Part shown: piece by piece, positions 6,960-14,130 of the stretch
How positions within the stretch are numbered: position 1 is the stretch's first letter
Layout: every line of letters starts with the position of its first letter
DNA from: Clostridiaceae bacterium
GTDB lineage: Bacteria; Bacillota; Clostridia; UBA1212; DUPL01
DNA: 14,130 bases
Assembly (NCBI GenBank): GCA_012522035.1
Contig: JAAYLF010000027.1
Location: 1 to 14,130, forward strand
Reading direction: 5' to 3'
Position numbers and translations under genes: made by a program
Notes under the pieces: generated by a model
Told to the model about the DNA's origin: nothing
The model's database searches: none
Seen by the model: the letters and a program-made list of their open reading frames with translations, nothing else

Positions 6960-8612
6960 TCATAATTCCATTTTCTCAATAGCAGATGCAATTAATGGTA
7001 TAACATCTTTTTTTCTTGACATTATTGAAGAATATATAACATTCTTTGCATCAGTATCAATCCCCAGCTCTTCTGCCACTGATTCAGCTATCCTTCCGGA
7101 CAACTGCAGCTCCGTGGTTTTGTTATTCAAATCAGTAATCATCATAACCAAAAGCGCATAGTCATCATTCTCAGCCTTTTTATTCATATAATCAATCAGA
7201 TCCGACTTTATTTTCAGTATTTTTTCATGCTCATATACAGTAACCTGGCCGACACCAATCTCGTAACCATGTAAAGTATAGCGTTTGAAATCCTGATTGA
7301 ATATCTCTTCAGGAGTTTTAACTCCAACAGCTGTTCCCGCCTTGAACATTTCAGTGGCAAACTCATCAATATCAATACCTGCAATTGAGGCAAGTTTTTG
7401 AGCTGTTTGGTAATCCCTGACGGTTGAAGTCGAAGACTGAAACTTTAATGTGTCGGACACTATTGCCGCACATAAAATTCCAGCTATTTTACTGGATGGC
7501 CTTTTGCCGTTTTTCACAAACAGATTGGCTATGATGGTGGATGTACTTCCCACAGGCTCGTTCATAAATAATATTGGTCTTGCTGTTGTAAGGTCGCCCA
7601 GTTTGTGGTGATCAATAATTTCAAGAATCTCTGCTTCCTCTATTCCATTTACAGTTTGTGATTTTTCATTGTGATCAAGCAGAATCACACGCTTTTTCTT
7701 TTGAGAAATCAGGTGATATCTTGAAATCAAACCAACCACATGACCTTCCGAGTCCACAACAGGATAACTGCTGTGCCTGTGTTTGAGCATTCGCTCCCTT
7801 ACATCATCAACATAGTCGTCTATGTGGAACTTAACTATGGCATCCCCCTTGTCTCCTGTCATGATTGAACCAACCGGGATGCTTTGGTTGATCAATCTGG
7901 CTGTAGTAAAGGTATCATACAAAGTCTTTATTACTACTGCCTTTTTCTCCTCTGCAATCCTTTGAATCTCTTCACAGGGCATGGAACCACATGTCAGAAT
8001 GAGCGTATTGGCTCCAAGTCTAAGGGCTTCCTTTTGTGAATCAACCCTGTTTCCTGTGATAACTATATCACCACTTTCTATATAATCTCCATAACCATCA
8101 GGCGAGTTTGCAGCTATAACAATCTTGCCGGGTGCATTGTAATACTCCCTTTTTCCTCCTACAATAACTCCGCCTATGGTTTCGAGTATATTATCTATTT
8201 TTGTATTGCACGCAGCCAGGCTGTTAAAGTCATGAGCATCCATGTACTTGCCTGTTATATTTGACAAGGAGACAATTCCAATAAGCTTTTCATTCTCATC
8301 CACAACAGGATAAGACTTTATTCTTGTCTCCTGCATTTTGCTCCATGCAATCTTTATTGAAATGTCGTAGGACAGATTGTCCACCAAATCTATTTCAAGG
8401 TCGCTAACTTGCGTCTTTACATTATTCAAATACTTGGGCACCGGAACATCAAAATAATCGAGAATAAACCTTGTTTCCTCGTTTATCTCTCCCAATCTGC
8501 AAGCCACAGCATTGTACCCAAGTTTTCTCTTCAGGTCCGCATATGCTATTGCTGCGCAGATTGAGTCCGTATCCGGTTTTTTATGGCCAAAAATGTAAAT
8601 CACATCTTCCAT
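6960..8612 (-). CDS. CBS- and DRTGG-domain manganese-dependent inorganic pyrophosphatase (family II)
   Basis: Hydrolyses pyrophosphate to two phosphates in the cytoplasm. The 550 residues are in the range of CBS-PPases, well above the roughly 310 of plain family II enzymes. The DHH domain opens with GHKKPDTDS (metal ligands His10, Asp14, Asp16) and resumes with LLDHNE (Asp313) and DHHKLGD (334-340). Inserted between are CBS1 (about 70-125), a DRTGG-type domain (about 140-245) and CBS2 (about 250-305). A DHHA2 domain follows, with the substrate-binding SRKKDVIP (532-539). In this family CBS domains bind adenine nucleotides: AMP and ADP generally inhibit, ATP can activate, and DRTGG-containing members respond to Ap4A. 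ATG 8612 gives the family-like start MEDVIYIFGH and follows AAAGGTG. A GTG at 8627, overlapping the rapZ stop, is less likely. It is the last gene of the hprK-murB-rapZ run. Confidence 0.95.
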   Translation of the reverse strand: MEDVIYIFGHKKPDTDSICAAIAYADLKRKLGYNAVACRLGEINEETRFILDYFDVPVPKYLNNVKTQVSDLEIDLVDNLSYDISIKIAWSKMQETRIKSYPVVDENEKLIGIVSLSNITGKYMDAHDFNSLAACNTKIDNILETIGGVIVGGKREYYNAPGKIVIAANSPDGYGDYIESGDIVITGNRVDSQKEALRLGANTLILTCGSMPCEEIQRIAEEKKAVVIKTLYDTFTTARLINQSIPVGSIMTGDKGDAIVKFHIDDYVDDVRERMLKHRHSSYPVVDSEGHVVGLISRYHLISQKKKRVILLDHNEKSQTVNGIEEAEILEIIDHHKLGDLTTARPILFMNEPVGSTSTIIANLFVKNGKRPSSKIAGILCAAIVSDTLKFQSSTSTVRDYQTAQKLASIAGIDIDEFATEMFKAGTAVGVKTPEEIFNQDFKRYTLHGYEIGVGQVTVYEHEKILKIKSDLIDYMNKKAENDDYALLVMMITDLNNKTTELQLSGRIAESVAEELGIDTDAKNVIYSSIMSRKKDVIPLIASAIEKMEL

Positions 8613-8623
8613 TCCATCACCTT

Positions 8624-9478
8624 TCACTTGCCTATGTCCCTATGCTCCAATGAAATCCTGTACCCAAGCACCTTTAATTGCTTTACAAGTTCATTTGCAA
8701 TTGCAACACTTCTATGTTTGCCTCCAGTGCAACCTATTCCAATGGTCAATGCCTGCTTTCCTTCCAACTGGTAAAGAGGAAGCAAAAACTGAAGCAAGTC
8801 AAAAAGCTTTTTCAAAAACTCCTTTGTCTCATCTGCTCCGAGAACATAATCTTTTACCCTCTCATCGTTTCCGGTGTAATGTCTCAACTCGGGAACGTAA
8901 AACGGATTGGATATGAATCTGACATCGAACAAAAGATCACACGCAATCGGCAGCCCATTTTTGTATCCAAAAGAAACCACATGAACAATAAGATCCGTCT
9001 GACTGGAGTCATCCTTGAACAATTCAATCATTTTGTTCTTAAGATCCCAGACAGAAAAATTGGTTGTGTCAATAACATGATCGGATTGTCCCTTTAAAGG
9101 AGAAAGCCTCTGCCTTTCCAACCTTATTCCTTCTAGATTGTTTCCTGATTGGGCAAGAGGATGCAGTCTTCTGTTCTCCTTGTATCTGTTAATCAACACC
9201 TCATCCGAACAATCCAAAAACAAAATGGATACATCCACATTTGCTTTCTTCATGTCATCCATGAAAGTAATAAGATCGTTGAAAAAGTCTCCGCTTCTTA
9301 CGTCCATTACAAGGGCAAGTTTGTCTGTTTTCATCTCATTCATCAAATACAACTCGCCAAATTTCGGTAACAGCATCGGAGGCATGTTATCTATGCAAAA
9401 GTATCCCAGATCTTCAAGACATTTTGTAGCTTGTGTACTTCCCGCACCGGACATTCCTGTAACAATTAATACTTTCAA
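8624..9478 (-). CDS. rapZ: RapZ/YvcJ-family nucleotide-binding protein with altered Walker A
   Basis: A 284-residue member of the RapZ (YvcJ, YhbJ) family. In Escherichia coli RapZ senses glucosamine-6-phosphate and hands the GlmZ RNA to RNase E; the Bacillus homologue YvcJ hydrolyses GTP and affects competence. The role in clostridia is little defined. The N-terminus reads TGMSGAGSTQATKCLEDLGYF. The family normally has GAGKS or GAGKT there, so the Walker A lysine is replaced by serine at position 14. The rest is intact: CIDNMPP, MDVRSGDFF, and the C-terminal GIGCTGGKHRSVA (247-259) linked to sugar-phosphate sensing. The start is TTG at 9478, giving the usual MKVLIVTG, with a weak AAAGTGG upstream. 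murB ends 29 bp upstream, and the pyrophosphatase start follows 11 bp after the stop. Confidence 0.94.
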   Translation of the reverse strand: MKVLIVTGMSGAGSTQATKCLEDLGYFCIDNMPPMLLPKFGELYLMNEMKTDKLALVMDVRSGDFFNDLITFMDDMKKANVDVSILFLDCSDEVLINRYKENRRLHPLAQSGNNLEGIRLERQRLSPLKGQSDHVIDTTNFSVWDLKNKMIELFKDDSSQTDLIVHVVSFGYKNGLPIACDLLFDVRFISNPFYVPELRHYTGNDERVKDYVLGADETKEFLKKLFDLLQFLLPLYQLEGKQALTIGIGCTGGKHRSVAIANELVKQLKVLGYRISLEHRDIGK

Positions 9479-9507
9479 ATGCTATACCACTTTCTATTTA
9501 ATATTTA

Positions 9508-10446
9508 TTACCATATAATTTTTACTTCTGGTTCCAAAATAACTCCTGTCATATTATACACTACATCCTTGACATGCTCAATAACTTTTACAACATCGTC
9601 AAAAGATGCATTTCCGCGATTTATTACAAATCCACTGTGTTTTTCAGAAACCTGGGCATCTCCACAGCTATATCCCTTAAGGCCGCATTCCTCAATAAGT
9701 TTTGCAGCGTAATGGCCTCTTGGTCTTTTGAAGGTACTTCCTGCACTTGGATACTCAAGTGGCTGCTTTAACCTTCTTCTTTCATTGAGATCTTTCATTT
9801 TTTCTTCAATTATGCTTTTGTCTTCCACCTTTTCCAGATGAAAGGTTCCATCTAGAATAATGTCTCCAGTTTTCTGAAAAATACTCATTCTATAATCAAA
9901 CATCAAGTCCTTGTTTTCTCTCTCACAAACCGCTTCATTTATTCTGTCATAATCCATACTTGCAAGTCTGTTTACATCCACATATCTGCTTTTTGCACAC
10001 ACACACCTAATCTCCCCATCGTATGCGCCGGCATTCATCAAAATGCCTCCTCCTACAGAACCAGGTATCCCGGATGCAAACTCCAAACCCTTCAAAGAGT
10101 ATTCCAGCGCCGTCTTTGCCAGTCTCGGTAACAAAACACCGCTCCCGGCAGTGAGCCTGTCGCCATCAACGGATATGTTTTGAAACTCTCCTTCCGGTTT
10201 TATGACTACACCATCATAACCCCTGCACGAAACCAAAAGATTACTGCCGTTTCCAACAACCATATATTTAACTCCATGTTCAATGCATGTCTTTAAAACT
10301 TTAAGTAATGAGCCGGTATTGTACACAGTTACAAAATATCTTGCAGGACCACCAATTCTAAATGTAGTGTGGTCTTTCATCGGCTCATTTTCCTTGATAT
10401 CAATATCATCGATATTAAACAAGTTATCTTTAAACAAAATGTTCAC
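9508..10446 (-). CDS. murB: UDP-N-acetylenolpyruvoylglucosamine reductase
   Basis: An FAD enzyme that reduces UDP-GlcNAc-enolpyruvate to UDP-N-acetylmuramate with NADPH, the second committed step of peptidoglycan synthesis. Motifs: HTTFRIGGPA near the N-terminus, the FAD-binding GNGSNLL (65-71), IPGSVGG...MNAGAYDGE, YRMSIF with the conserved Arg, PSAGSTFKRP with the catalytic Ser237, and the terminal LEPEVKIIW with the catalytic Glu. The 312 residues fit the shorter Gram-positive type. GTG at 10446 is preferred: it lies about 5 bases after GGAAGTG, leaves a 4-bp gap to hprK, and gives an N-terminus of family length. TTG at 10467 would overlap hprK by 17 bp. The hprK-murB-rapZ order is common in Clostridia. 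Confidence 0.96.
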   Translation of the reverse strand: MNILFKDNLFNIDDIDIKENEPMKDHTTFRIGGPARYFVTVYNTGSLLKVLKTCIEHGVKYMVVGNGSNLLVSCRGYDGVVIKPEGEFQNISVDGDRLTAGSGVLLPRLAKTALEYSLKGLEFASGIPGSVGGGILMNAGAYDGEIRCVCAKSRYVDVNRLASMDYDRINEAVCERENKDLMFDYRMSIFQKTGDIILDGTFHLEKVEDKSIIEEKMKDLNERRRLKQPLEYPSAGSTFKRPRGHYAAKLIEECGLKGYSCGDAQVSEKHSGFVINRGNASFDDVVKVIEHVKDVVYNMTGVILEPEVKIIW

Positions 10447-10450
10447 TTTT

Positions 10451-11413
10451 TCACTTCCATGGATCAATCTTTCTCACACTTCCCAAATTCTCATCCGGAT
10501 TTCCAAAAGCCCTGGATTCAAGCTCTTTTGCAGCATTGTAGCCAAAATCCTTCTGTCTGTTGTTCATGGCGGCTACTTCAACTATGACTGCAAGATTTCG
10601 TCCAGGCCTTACCGGGATTGTAAGTGAAGGCACTTCTATCCCTAATATATTCGTATATTGATCCGTTATTCCTACCCTGTCATATTCCTTTCCTTTTTGC
10701 CAGTTTTCCAGCTTGACCACCAGTTTTATGTTCTCAGTTATCTTTACAGAACCTATTCCGTACAGTCTTCTAATATCGATAAAACCAAGACCGCGAATCT
10801 CTATCAAATGCCTTATGGTCTCAGGAGCCGAACCAACCAGCGTTTTGTTGGAAACCCTCCTAACCTCCACTACGTCGTCCGCAACAAGACGATGACCTCT
10901 TTTTACGAGTTCAAGGGCTGTTTCACTCTTGCCAACACCGCTTTCACCCATAATGAGAACACCTTCACCATACACCTCTACAAGACCTGCATGCAGGGTT
11001 TGTCTTGGTGCCAGCTGCACGGAAAGGTACCTGTTCAGGGAACTGAACAGTTCCGTGGTGACTTCATGGTGACTCATGACTGGAATATTGTATTTCTTTG
11101 CAATTTGAATCATCTCAGAAAAAACTTCAAGGCCCCTTGCCACAATCAGGCACGGAAAGCCTTCTGAAAAGAGCTTGTCTAATTTTTTCTTTCTTGTCTG
11201 CAGGGAAAGGTCCTTTAAATATGAATATTCAACCATTCCTATAAGCTGGATTCTGTCGTTGGAAAAATGGTTTGTATATCCTGCAAGTTCAAGACCAGGC
11301 CTGTTGATATCTTTTGTTTCAATCTCAATATTTTTGACCTGATCCTCGCAGCAAAGAACCTTAAGTTGAAATTCTTCAATTATTTTTTCCAATTTCACTG
11401 AATATTTGTGCAT
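10451..11413 (-). CDS. hprK: HPr kinase/phosphorylase
   Basis: A bifunctional regulator of carbon catabolite repression that phosphorylates HPr at Ser46 with ATP (or PPi) and removes the phosphate with Pi, releasing PPi. The 320 residues match the family. The N-terminal domain includes RPGLELAGY (38-46) and GMVEYSYL. The kinase domain has the conserved His141, the Walker A GESGVGKS (156-163), DDVVEVRR (179-186) and the signature EIRGLGFIDIRRLYGIGSV (205-223). The C-terminal PVRPGRN lies near 267-273. ATG 11413 is preceded by AAGGGAG at good spacing. It heads the group with murB, rapZ and the pyrophosphatase. Because its phosphorylase reaction makes PPi, the pyrophosphatase in the same run is a likely functional partner. 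Confidence 0.97.
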   Translation of the reverse strand: MHKYSVKLEKIIEEFQLKVLCCEDQVKNIEIETKDINRPGLELAGYTNHFSNDRIQLIGMVEYSYLKDLSLQTRKKKLDKLFSEGFPCLIVARGLEVFSEMIQIAKKYNIPVMSHHEVTTELFSSLNRYLSVQLAPRQTLHAGLVEVYGEGVLIMGESGVGKSETALELVKRGHRLVADDVVEVRRVSNKTLVGSAPETIRHLIEIRGLGFIDIRRLYGIGSVKITENIKLVVKLENWQKGKEYDRVGITDQYTNILGIEVPSLTIPVRPGRNLAVIVEVAAMNNRQKDFGYNAAKELESRAFGNPDENLGSVRKIDPWK

Positions 11414-11443
11414 TGAGAGACTCCCTTTATGTATTCAGTGCTA

Positions 11444-11472
11444 ATTGTAACACAAAAAATAAAACCAAACAA
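11444..11472 (-). promoter_or_regulatory. possible promoter of the hprK operon
   Basis: On the minus strand TACAAT (11444-11449) makes a good -10 box, with a poor TTGTTT (11467-11472) 17 bases upstream. The -35 box matches the sigma-A consensus at only three positions, so a second factor or read-through from the two-component genes is possible. Confidence 0.42.
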
Positions 11473-11481
11473 CATTTTATT
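11454..11481 (-). terminator. possible weak AT-only terminator after the response regulator
   Basis: On the minus strand AATAAAA, which includes the stop codon (11475-11481), can pair with TTTTATT (11458-11464) across a 10-base loop and is followed by a T-run. The stem has no G-C pair, so it is unlikely to be efficient and may be chance. Confidence 0.25.
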
Positions 11482-12169
11482 GTAAATTAAATCTGTATCC
11501 TGCTCCCCAAACAGTCTCAATATACCTGGGCTTTTGTGTATCTGTTTCAATCTTGTCTCTCAATCTGTTAATATGCACAGTTACGGTTGAAGTTTCGCCC
11601 ATTGAATCAAAGCCCCATATCTTGTCAAACAAGGCATCCTTTGAGAATACCACGTTGGGATTCATGGCCAGAAACAAAAGAAGATCGAATTCCTTGTTTG
11701 CCAAAAACACTTCCTCATCATTCTTGAAAACACGCCTTGCCTTCACATCAATTCTAAGTTCTCCAACCTCAATAACTTCAGACTTGTCCTGCTGCTTGCT
11801 GCTGAGGCGTTCGTATCTGTTGATATGGGCTTTCACTCTTGCCACAAGCTCACTGGGGCTAAAGGGCTTTACAATATAGTCATCGGCTCCAAGACCCAGT
11901 CCCCTAATCTTGTCTATATCGTCCTTCTTTGCCGATACAAACAAAATTGGAGTATCCTTGTCCCTTCTAATTATCCTGCATATTTCAAAACCGTCAATGC
12001 CAGGCAGCATTATATCCAGTATTATCAAATCATAATCATTTTCAAGCGCTTTTTTCAGACCACCTTCGCCTGTAAGCTCTATATCCGTTTCAAACCCATT
12101 GGCTTCCAGATAGTCTCTCTCCAAAGATGCAATATTCTTATCATCTTCTACTATAAGAACTTTTTTCAT
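11477..12169 (-). CDS. OmpR/PhoB-family response regulator
   Basis: A 230-residue two-component response regulator. The receiver domain has the acidic pair Asp9-Asp10, the phosphoacceptor Asp52 in LDIMLPGIDG, Ser79 and the conserved Lys101 in VKPFSP. The C-terminal half is a winged-helix DNA-binding domain of the OmpR type, shown by LANKEFDLLLFLAMNPN, VTVHINRLRDKIE and YIETVWGAGYRF. It should bind direct-repeat operators when phosphorylated by the adjacent kinase. Its ATG overlaps the kinase TGA (ATGA), and the strong AGGAGGGG lies inside the kinase gene 5 bases upstream, so the pair is translationally coupled. The target genes are unknown; no clear direct repeat was found nearby. Confidence 0.96.
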   Translation of the reverse strand: MKKVLIVEDDKNIASLERDYLEANGFETDIELTGEGGLKKALENDYDLIILDIMLPGIDGFEICRIIRRDKDTPILFVSAKKDDIDKIRGLGLGADDYIVKPFSPSELVARVKAHINRYERLSSKQQDKSEVIEVGELRIDVKARRVFKNDEEVFLANKEFDLLLFLAMNPNVVFSKDALFDKIWGFDSMGETSTVTVHINRLRDKIETDTQKPRYIETVWGAGYRFNLQ

Positions 12170-13692
12170 TCAATCCCCTCCTTGTTGCCGTTATCAATAA
12201 TTTTCAACTCAATTATAATCGTAAGTCCTTCACCTACATTGCTTCTTGCATATATCTTACCATTATGCGCCTCGATTATTTGCCTTGCTATCGCAAGTCC
12301 AAGGCCGCTTCCACTTACAGGATTGGTTCTTGCAGGATCATTTCTGTAGAAGGAATCAAATATTTTTTCTGTATCATGAGCGGGTACTCCCACTCCATCA
12401 TCCTTCAATTCTATTCTAACAATATCATCTTCTTTTTCAACCGATATGTCAAGCCTTCCTATTTCATTAACCTTGTACTTTGCAGTATTGTCTGCAATGT
12501 TAAGAAGAACCCTGCTGAACTGGTTCTTGTCAATGTCGACATAAACCTTTCCTTTTATTAGGTTAGTAAATGTAAGTACCACATTCCGTTTTTCCAGACT
12601 GAACATAAGATCATCACAGCAAAAACTCAGATACTCAACAATATCAGTCTTCTCAAAGTTAAAGGCAACTCTGTCAAGATCAAGCTTTGAAAACAGGAAC
12701 AGTTCATCAACCAGATTGCCCATTTCCTCTGCCGTATTGTATATGGTGGTAAGATACTGCTGTTGCTTTTCAGGACTGTCAGCAATTCCATCAATGAGTC
12801 CGGCAACGTACCCTTTTATAGAAGTTAGTGGTGTACGCAAGTCATGGGAAATTCCTGCTATCATCTCTTTCTTGTGCTCTTCCTGCCTGCGCTGGTTCAT
12901 CGTGGACTCATACAGCTTTCTTCTCATAAAATCAAAGGTTTGTATGACTTCTGTAACCTCATCGTTGGAGTCATCCTCAATCTCAAAATCCAGATTGCCC
13001 TCTGCTATCATCCTTGCACCATCCTTCAGTTTGTACAAGGACTTTGTAATGCTGTTTGACACCATGGCAACTATTATCATATTAAGGATAATAATTATTA
13101 TTGTACCGATAAATGAAATGGAAAGGATGGAATCCTTGAGCCTTCTAATCCTGTCAGCCTGAAACTTGTCATTGTCCTTCAAAAGTTCCCTTGTTCCCAC
13201 CTTTTCATTTACAAGCAATATTTCCGCCACCTTGCCGTCATCCAAAGCCAAATCCGTTCTGTATACGAAACTCGATGTGTCGGAGTACATGACAGCAGTA
13301 TGGTCGTTGACGTCCGCAGCAGTCAGGTTACAGGCAATTCTGTAAATATCGTCATTATCGTAGCCTTCAGTGCGGTATGTCGTCACATTGTCCACTTTTA
13401 TCTCTACCAGCGTTCCTGATTTGTCCAGCAGCTCACTAACGATAGAAAAATACTTGGATTTTTTAATATTGCCATCTGTTTCCTTGGTCATTTTCATCAA
13501 GTTGTTGAAAACAGACTGAAGCTCATATACTGAGATACTGTCGTCAGATCTGAATTTGACACTTTCAATTTCATACGTGTCATAGTCGTTTATAAAGACA
13601 CGTATGATATAGAAAGTTATAACCAACACCAGCGTGAGCAGCAAAAGCAGCATTGTAATATTTGATAGAAGAATCTTCTTTTTTATAGTCAC
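12166..13692 (-). CDS. membrane sensor histidine kinase
   Basis: A 508-residue two-component sensor. Two transmembrane segments (about 8-31 and 189-211) enclose an extracytoplasmic sensor region of about 155 residues that I do not recognise. A HAMP linker follows (about 212-265), then the dimerisation domain with the phosphorylated His283 in GISHDLRTPLTSIKGY. The ATPase domain has NIADN (398-402), DDGVGVP (431-437), FDSFYRND and GSGLGLAIAR (461-470). Start choice: GTG at 13692 is 7 bases after GGGTG, while TTG at 13698 lies almost on top of that site. The first 84 bp upstream hold no convincing promoter, so it may be co-transcribed with the membrane protein upstream. It should phosphorylate the response regulator encoded next to it. 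Confidence 0.94.
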   Translation of the reverse strand: MTIKKKILLSNITMLLLLLTLVLVITFYIIRVFINDYDTYEIESVKFRSDDSISVYELQSVFNNLMKMTKETDGNIKKSKYFSIVSELLDKSGTLVEIKVDNVTTYRTEGYDNDDIYRIACNLTAADVNDHTAVMYSDTSSFVYRTDLALDDGKVAEILLVNEKVGTRELLKDNDKFQADRIRRLKDSILSISFIGTIIIIILNMIIVAMVSNSITKSLYKLKDGARMIAEGNLDFEIEDDSNDEVTEVIQTFDFMRRKLYESTMNQRRQEEHKKEMIAGISHDLRTPLTSIKGYVAGLIDGIADSPEKQQQYLTTIYNTAEEMGNLVDELFLFSKLDLDRVAFNFEKTDIVEYLSFCCDDLMFSLEKRNVVLTFTNLIKGKVYVDIDKNQFSRVLLNIADNTAKYKVNEIGRLDISVEKEDDIVRIELKDDGVGVPAHDTEKIFDSFYRNDPARTNPVSGSGLGLAIARQIIEAHNGKIYARSNVGEGLTIIIELKIIDNGNKEGIE

Positions 13693-13776
13693 AAACAAAC
13701 ACCCATTACATAAATATTCACACTCACATATTACCTTGTTTTGTGCAAATATTTATAACTGTTTTATAAAGAATAT

Positions 13777-14130
13777 CTAAACTATGATGAAAATTATAAG
13801 CAACAGAGCTGCAAGGCCGATAATGGCGCCACCTGCATACTTGTAAGGATTCAAATCTTCCCATTTTGGTATCTCTTCCTTGCTTCTTCTGCCCACAATG
13901 TACCAAAGCTCTTCCGCTTTGATTATGACAAACAAACCGGAAACAAAGAACAAGAACACAAGAATGGCCTGGGGAATTCTCAAAATCGGGGGCTTGCCAA
14001 ATCTCATATACAAAAACACTCTTTTGCTGATAACATCAAAAGGTTCTGTTTCCAAAACATCATATTGGGGTAAAGCCTCAATCACCGCATCATCCCTGTT
14101 TGTTCCGACAACCCTGTAGTTATACTCATA
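13777..14130 (-). CDS. C-terminal part of an unrecognised membrane protein (5' end beyond window)
   Basis: The frame is open from its stop at 13777 to the right edge and encodes 117 residues, so this is the 3' end of a longer gene; the GTG at 14085 need not be the start. The visible part begins with a polar region (VVGTNRDDAVIEALPQYDVL), then a basic stretch with RFGKPPILRIP, a hydrophobic segment (about 52-70), a charged loop (GRRSKEEIPKWEDLNPYK), and a second hydrophobic segment (about 98-117) at the very end. Two membrane spans with the charged loop between them are therefore likely. I do not recognise the family. It lies 84 bp upstream of the sensor kinase on the same strand, so a link to that system is possible but unproven. 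Confidence 0.75.
   Translation of the reverse strand, partial: YEYNYRVVGTNRDDAVIEALPQYDVLETEPFDVISKRVFLYMRFGKPPILRIPQAILVFLFFVSGLFVIIKAEELWYIVGRRSKEEIPKWEDLNPYKYAGGAIIGLAALLLIIFIIV

Noticed and set aside
8650..9097. Plus-strand ORFs of 88 and 139 codons opposite rapZ
   Set aside because: They are shadows of the rapZ coding frame, cysteine-rich and without family features.
9430..9478. A sequencing error as the cause of the missing Walker A lysine in RapZ
   Set aside because: Turning AGT into AAA or AAG needs at least two substitutions, and the frame on both sides is intact, so an error is not the simplest reading.
10658..11167. A 169-codon plus-strand ORF opposite hprK
   Set aside because: It lies wholly antisense to the well-conserved hprK gene, has no ribosome binding site of note and no recognisable motif.
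13699..13776. Possible promoter or hairpin (AAATATT with AATATTT arms) between the membrane protein and the sensor kinase
   Set aside because: No -35/-10 pair with proper spacing was found, and the pairing needs a bulge in AT-rich sequence, so neither is supported.

Overview
The window looks like chromosomal DNA from a low-G+C Gram-positive anaerobe of the Clostridia. Three things point there: the hprK-murB-rapZ gene order, a family II pyrophosphatase carrying CBS and DRTGG domains, and strong AGGAGG-like ribosome binding sites combined with many GTG and TTG starts. No tRNA, rRNA, CRISPR array, insertion sequence or phage gene was seen. Most genes are ordinary housekeeping genes, and the unusual points are in the details.

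Left block, plus strand, 1-5308: a 2-oxo acid dehydrogenase complex in the order E2 (5' end outside the window), E3 (lpdA), then one large E1 with its alpha and beta halves fused. A DeoR-type regulator follows, starting one base after the E1 stop. The four genes are tightly packed and probably form one operon. A bidirectional hairpin terminator at 5314-5357 ends it.

Middle, minus strand, 5356-6858: two exported proteins of unclear role. One is a secreted or anchored CAP/SCP protein with an SH3-like domain, the other a small lipoprotein. Each has its own transcription signals. The lipoprotein gene has a near-consensus sigma-A promoter framed by a perfect 10-bp inverted repeat.

Right-centre, minus strand, 6960-11413: hprK, murB, rapZ and a CBS-DRTGG manganese-type inorganic pyrophosphatase, with junctions of 4-29 bp. 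HPr kinase/phosphorylase makes or uses pyrophosphate, so a nucleotide-sensing pyrophosphatase in its operon makes biochemical sense. It recalls the hprK-ppaX linkage of Bacillus subtilis. RapZ has lost the Walker A lysine (GAGST instead of GAGKS/T).

Right end, minus strand, 11477-14130: a two-component system, with the sensor kinase first and its OmpR-type response regulator overlapping it by 4 bp. Upstream lies the 3' end of an unrecognised protein with two predicted membrane segments, cut by the window edge. The ligand of the sensor kinase cannot be read from sequence.

Starts were chosen from ribosome binding site spacing and family N-termini. Several differ from the longest possible ORF: E1 2068, DeoR 4541, pyrophosphatase 8612, MurB 10446, sensor kinase 13692.
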